Shown here piece by piece: positions 59,570 to 64,000 of a stretch of 64,000 bases of DNA (the first letter of the stretch is position 1; each line of letters opens with the position of its first letter). The notes under the pieces are model-generated. The model worked only from the letters and a program-made list of their open reading frames with translations. It was not told the origin of the DNA and searched no databases. The stretch is from NCBI RefSeq assembly GCF_001039355.2, contig NW_019775891.1, positions 415,559-479,558 of the forward strand, read 5' to 3'. This DNA is from Lingula anatina (Eukaryota; Brachiopoda; Lingulata; Lingulida; Lingulidae). The translations under genes were made by a program, and so were the position numbers.

Positions 59570-62500
59570 GTAAGTAGTATCTTCATCCATGTTATACGTG
59601 CTGTTTATGAAGATTATATGCAGGGCTCAGTTATTATGTTAACCCTTTAAAAGCGCTATGGTTTTAGGCGCCGTAGGTATGCCGTGTTAGCAATATGTAT
59701 AGTGTTTTAAAAGGTTTAAAAATCCGGTAAAAGGGAAGTGTATACAAACTCACAATATCATTGCCCGACTTTCAATCTGAACGACTGACGCTATTCAACG
59801 CGTCTGCGGGTTGATAAGCGTGTTAAAAAGGTGTGACCTTATTCGATTCATAGTGCAAACAATTTCCCAAAATCCTGTCGGTCGGTCTGTTTTAAAAAAT
59901 AGAACTTACGTAAATCTCGCGTGAGTGCACATTAACGTAGTGATGCGTAATCGGCGTAACGTGTTTACCGTCTAGGTGGGTTGTTTCATTACTGACTCTG
60001 CTGAAAAAGAGATCAATGCAAAATTGTTTTTCAAGACTTCTGCCCTCTTGTGCTTGAATGAGTAAGCCAAAGAACCACACGTGAAACTTTATAAGGGAAT
60101 TCTTCTGCAGCCACTCATTCGCTAAGACGTGCCTCATATCGGCTTACCAGGTGTGCAACAAACAGCACGGAGCCAGTAAAGCTATTCTACCTTAATAACT
60201 CCCGTCTTGTAGGTAATACAGAACGCGTACTGCCTCGCACCCCCCCCCCCCCCACCCACACCCTTCTTCACACCGGCTGTGTGAAATAGCGGCCACTATC
60301 ACTGATAACAGAATTAGCTCAACTTGCTTTATTTGCTCTTGGCACCGTCTGAGTTGTTAGAGTAGCCGTAAGAGACAGTCACGGTTTGGGAAATCTACGA
60401 AGGTCATCAAAGTGTATTCATAAGTTTCAAATGCATAATATGTCGAAATGAGTTTTCTCGAGTTACCAAGTACGTCCTCTTGGGTTCATTACTCTCGCTG
60501 CCGCTTGAACTATACAAAGCCGTTTACCTATGAGTATGTGCATTGCGCCTATCAGTTGTTTTGAGTTTAAGTGGATTGAATCAACAGGTTCCCCTTACTG
60601 TAACTCGGGAACTAGTGATTGCGGTCTTTAAATGTTAAGTAAGAAATAACGTGTGCTTCAATGATGCAGTGCCTTTTATTCAGCTGTTGTGCACTGGGTG
60701 GCGTTGACAATGTTTCAGGCCAAGCGGAAACTCTTTGGAAGCCAACGCTGTTTATTTATGCACTCAAATTTTAATCAATATATGGAGCAAAGACTTTAAA
60801 AATGTTTCTGGTGGTTTTTATTTCCCCCTCCCTAAAATTAAAAAAAAAAGAAAAAAGGTTTGACGCTGTGACTGCGTATTTTGTATCCCTAAAGGAGAGT
60901 TAACAAAATCAGGTTTTATCAATGCGTCGTGTAAACCAGTTTGGCCTGTTTTCATGTTTGTCTTTTGCGACCTTTGTTTGCAGTAGAGGTCGCGCAGAGC
61001 TGCTTTTACCTAGTCATATTTGTATGCAGGAGCAATGGGAAAACAGCCGATGTCGCTTGTTTCACCTCACGCCCAGGGGGGATTTGTCAATGAATTCATT
61101 CAGAAATTTTTGCCACCCAGTAGAATTTTTATGGAATCTGGGCTTTTCCTTCTCCAAACCAAATGTGTCTTCGTTGTTGTCAACAGGGCGTACATTTAAG
61201 TTATTAGCATACTGCCAAGTCTCCTTTTCCTTATAAAGTCATGAATTCAGACAGCTGAACGATGTCCCATTTAGAGGTGTTAACTCTAAAGTCGAGGAAG
61301 TGACGTCATGCGAAAGCGTTCCCAAACTCATAACCAGTTTTACCGCTTAACGTGACACGCAAGCTAACAAGGCCGGTGCCGGCCGGCGTTTTCTGTGCAC
61401 GTGGTAGTGCGAAAGTAAACACCCTTGTCGAGACCTTTGTAGTTAGTGTCATTTTCACCGAAGAAATATATTTTTTTCTGGCGTTAATTATTTATTCAGT
61501 AAAGGTAATTCAATTTTTTTAAATAGCAAGTCATGAGGTTTTTATAGCAAAGTGCTAAATTCGTGCAATCGTGTAAACTCCCTGCGGCGTTTCTCTTCCT
61601 CTTTATAAAGACGAAACATAATAAAAATACAACCTATATCGCTATGCAAAATGCCTGTTTTTTATCCACAAAACGCTGTTAATCAGATAAATCAGTGTGT
61701 TAACAAAATGCCTGAGCTGATAAAGCCATTGCGATCTATACACTTCCTAAGATATAGATAACTACGGCCAGTTAACTCGTACGTGCTGAACAAGTAAACT
61801 AAATCTGGGGGCTGTATTCAACCACACCAAGCACACCGGCAAAACGATACACGTCCCTGAAAAAATTGCTTAATTGCTTACTACCAATATTTGCATATCT
61901 CGTTTAGTATTTTGCATTTAATCAGTTTAGTTAATTTTTAGAAAATCATCCTTCTGTCGGAAGCATTAGAATCAAGGCTCTTTAACTTAACAAAATGCAA
62001 CGCGGGATGACGTGTTTTCACACATGTCTGTCCTTGACAACAAACGAAAAACTTCAGTTTCAATATATCGTCTGCCATTGTTGTCGGGGCTACTTCTTTC
62101 TGCATGTTAGCATCTGAGCACACATATCTTCTAAACTGCAGTTTCACTGAGGTCCTAATGTGGGCTTTTACATCGATTTAAGGCCGCAGTAAGGAAATCA
62201 ATCTGGAGAGCAAATTGGTTTTATTTGCATGCCATTTCTACATCACTGATGTTGTTCTCTTTGCAGTCACATGGGGTTGGGTAGGGTGGGGGTTGTTAGA
62301 TCAGGATTTACAACCAACCCCCTCGTCCAGCAAGTCAACGTTGCTGTTTAAAAACCATAGTATAAGTAAGATTGGCCGTAGAGTTTTGATATAAGTGTTG
62401 CATGTTATATTTGCTATATATATTCAACCAAAAATAGAAGGGCATGTACGTGCGCATATCTTGAGAATGCAGCCCGGCGTGGTTATATAAATATGACGGG

Positions 62501-64000
62501 GGAACAGCTGAAGGAATCGACTAACCGCAAGTGTACGTTAAAGAATATATGAACTGCGGGTTATTTCTTCCTCTTATCATGCACGTTGAGCTATATGTCA
62601 GATATTACAGGATCTACGGTAGATGAAGTTGGTCTGCTGGTATATATAAAATATCATGTTGTATTATCAATTGATGTGTTGTTTCCAGCGTGCTTAATTA
62701 TAGTTTTATTGGTGAACATACTATGTACACGCCCCATGCCTGCTTGATATCCAACGTAGAATCACAGTTTGGAATTTTTCCTCATTTCCATATTTATAAA
62801 AAAAACATGCTGCGCAAAAAAGTAATTAAAATGCAATTAGCGCTGACTCATCAGAGGGCGGGGCTCTCATGTCTTCGTCAATATACTGAAATATTTTCAT
62901 AGTACACTGTGCAGCATTGGTGAAGTATGTGTAAGGATATGTTCCATTTTCTAAATCATCCCTTGATTGTCCATTGAATAGGAAAAAAGCAGGGCATGGT
63001 ATTTGCTCCCAATATAGATATGCAAGCTAAACTTTAGATATGAATCGATGACTGCACCGCTTGACAGATCGCCGTCTGGTTCCAGAAACCCTGGAGGTGC
63101 TGTAGATGTTGAAGTAGAGAAAAAGTATACCCAGTGGAGTGAATAAGAAATTAACATGAAAGGATTTCCTCATTCCCTAGACACAAAATATCTAATACAG
63201 CACACTAAACCTGAAACATCATCCGAAAAATAAGCACCTGGCACTTTCCGGACTTGTAAAATTCTAATGCATTCGGGTTTGTTTGCTAATGCAATTAATC
63301 TCTCACTTAAAGTAAAATAAATACACTTGAACACGCTATCCAAACAGCACCGTTTAAGTGAGGTCAGCTCATCTGTTTTATGATGATATTCTTGTGAGGC
63401 GACGGAGCTAAGTGGTGGTCATTGGTCAGTAAGGGTCAGTAGGAAAGGTCAGCTGCACTAGTGTAAGCATTGTCATCAACAAGTACATGGGATTTTCGGA
63501 GTGGACTGGGTGACAGTGATGGGTAATCGGTAAACTAATAGTAGCTGACTCTCTTCCTGTGCAAGGTGTGCCCCCACCTGAGTAATGGTGTTCATGTGCT
63601 CATGTTTGCTCTCCTCGTGCTGTCTGGAGGGCAAGCTGGGAACGCAGCAGAGTTCACAGCATGCCCTTGGGTGACAGCACATCCAGTGAGCAACAGACGC
63701 TGCTATGGAAGCTAAATACAAATTCCCCATCCCACCTGTTTAAAGGGCGGAGCTCGACAGCAAGGTTGTTAACGACGCTTAAGTGGCCCATTTTTTAACA
63801 TCCACAGTCAAAAATGGGGCAGGGGGATAACATTTACGTTGAATTATTACTCAGCTTGACAAATGCCATTTAGCAAATATGAACAGGTGCTATTTAAACA
63901 CCAGATACGGAGTTACTGTGTCGGCAAAGGTTTAGGTAGATCCAATTTGGAGAATAAGCACGGTTTCACACTTTTCAAGAAGTATTATATTTCACTGCAT
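59570..64000 (+). other. Intron 1 of the intermediate-filament gene (continues past the window)
   Basis: Starts GTAAGT. No exon that would continue coil 1B in phase 2 was found within the window. The interval contains a C-run near 60240-60254 and no recognised transposon. Confidence 0.7.

Noticed and set aside
60922-61236. 104-codon open frame in the intermediate-filament intron, following an acceptor-like TTTGCAG
   Set aside because: It does not encode coil 1B heptads in the needed phase and resembles no known protein.
63476-63730. 84-codon cysteine-containing minus-strand open frame
   Set aside because: No splice support, no family pattern, and the cysteine cluster is a short CTGTGCT-like stretch.

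Overview
The window is eukaryotic nuclear DNA from a highly heterozygous invertebrate. Genes are split by introns with GT-AG boundaries, spacing is wide, dinucleotide and trinucleotide microsatellites are abundant, and small foldback or MITE-like repeats are common. The first exon of a cytoplasmic intermediate-filament gene has a coil 1A and linker of the type I associate with lophotrochozoans (ambulacrarians are also possible). The HEPN-NACHT-LRR receptor also fits such a marine invertebrate. I cannot name the species. Three gene models are supported, two on the minus strand at the left and one on the plus strand at the right. (1) Positions 70-3132, minus: a secreted protein with a signal-peptide exon and a divergent CUB-like domain, running off the left edge. 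(2) Positions 4768-9695, minus: a complete five-coding-exon NLR-type receptor of 1059 codons plus stop, with an N-terminal DZIP3-like HEPN domain, a NACHT ATPase and C-terminal leucine-rich repeats. All splice phases join without a break. (3) Positions 58983-59569, plus: the first coding exon of an intermediate-filament protein, with a plausible core promoter upstream and an intron that continues past the right edge. Between about 10 and 58 kb I found no convincing gene. This part is repeats, small transposons and sequence in which I recognise nothing. Its main feature is that two long stretches occur twice in tandem: 12973-19033 against 19140-25314, and 28971-32824 against 32826-37546. A short third overlap is 12575-12847 against 12849-13235. 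Each junction carries exactly one N (12848, 19139, 32825), and each later copy begins at or within a few bases of that N. The copies differ by SNPs, microsatellite lengths and clean transposon insertions. The simplest reading is that the two haplotypes of a diploid animal were placed end to end by the assembler, not that the genome has real tandem duplications. Because both alleles are visible, the window holds filled and empty sites for several insertions. These include CAGG-ended elements with 5-bp target duplications, a TTA-flanked PIF/Harbinger-like element with an internal assembly gap, and a LINE 3-prime tail. They read as young polymorphic insertions. No CRISPR, rRNA, tRNA or viral gene was recognised.
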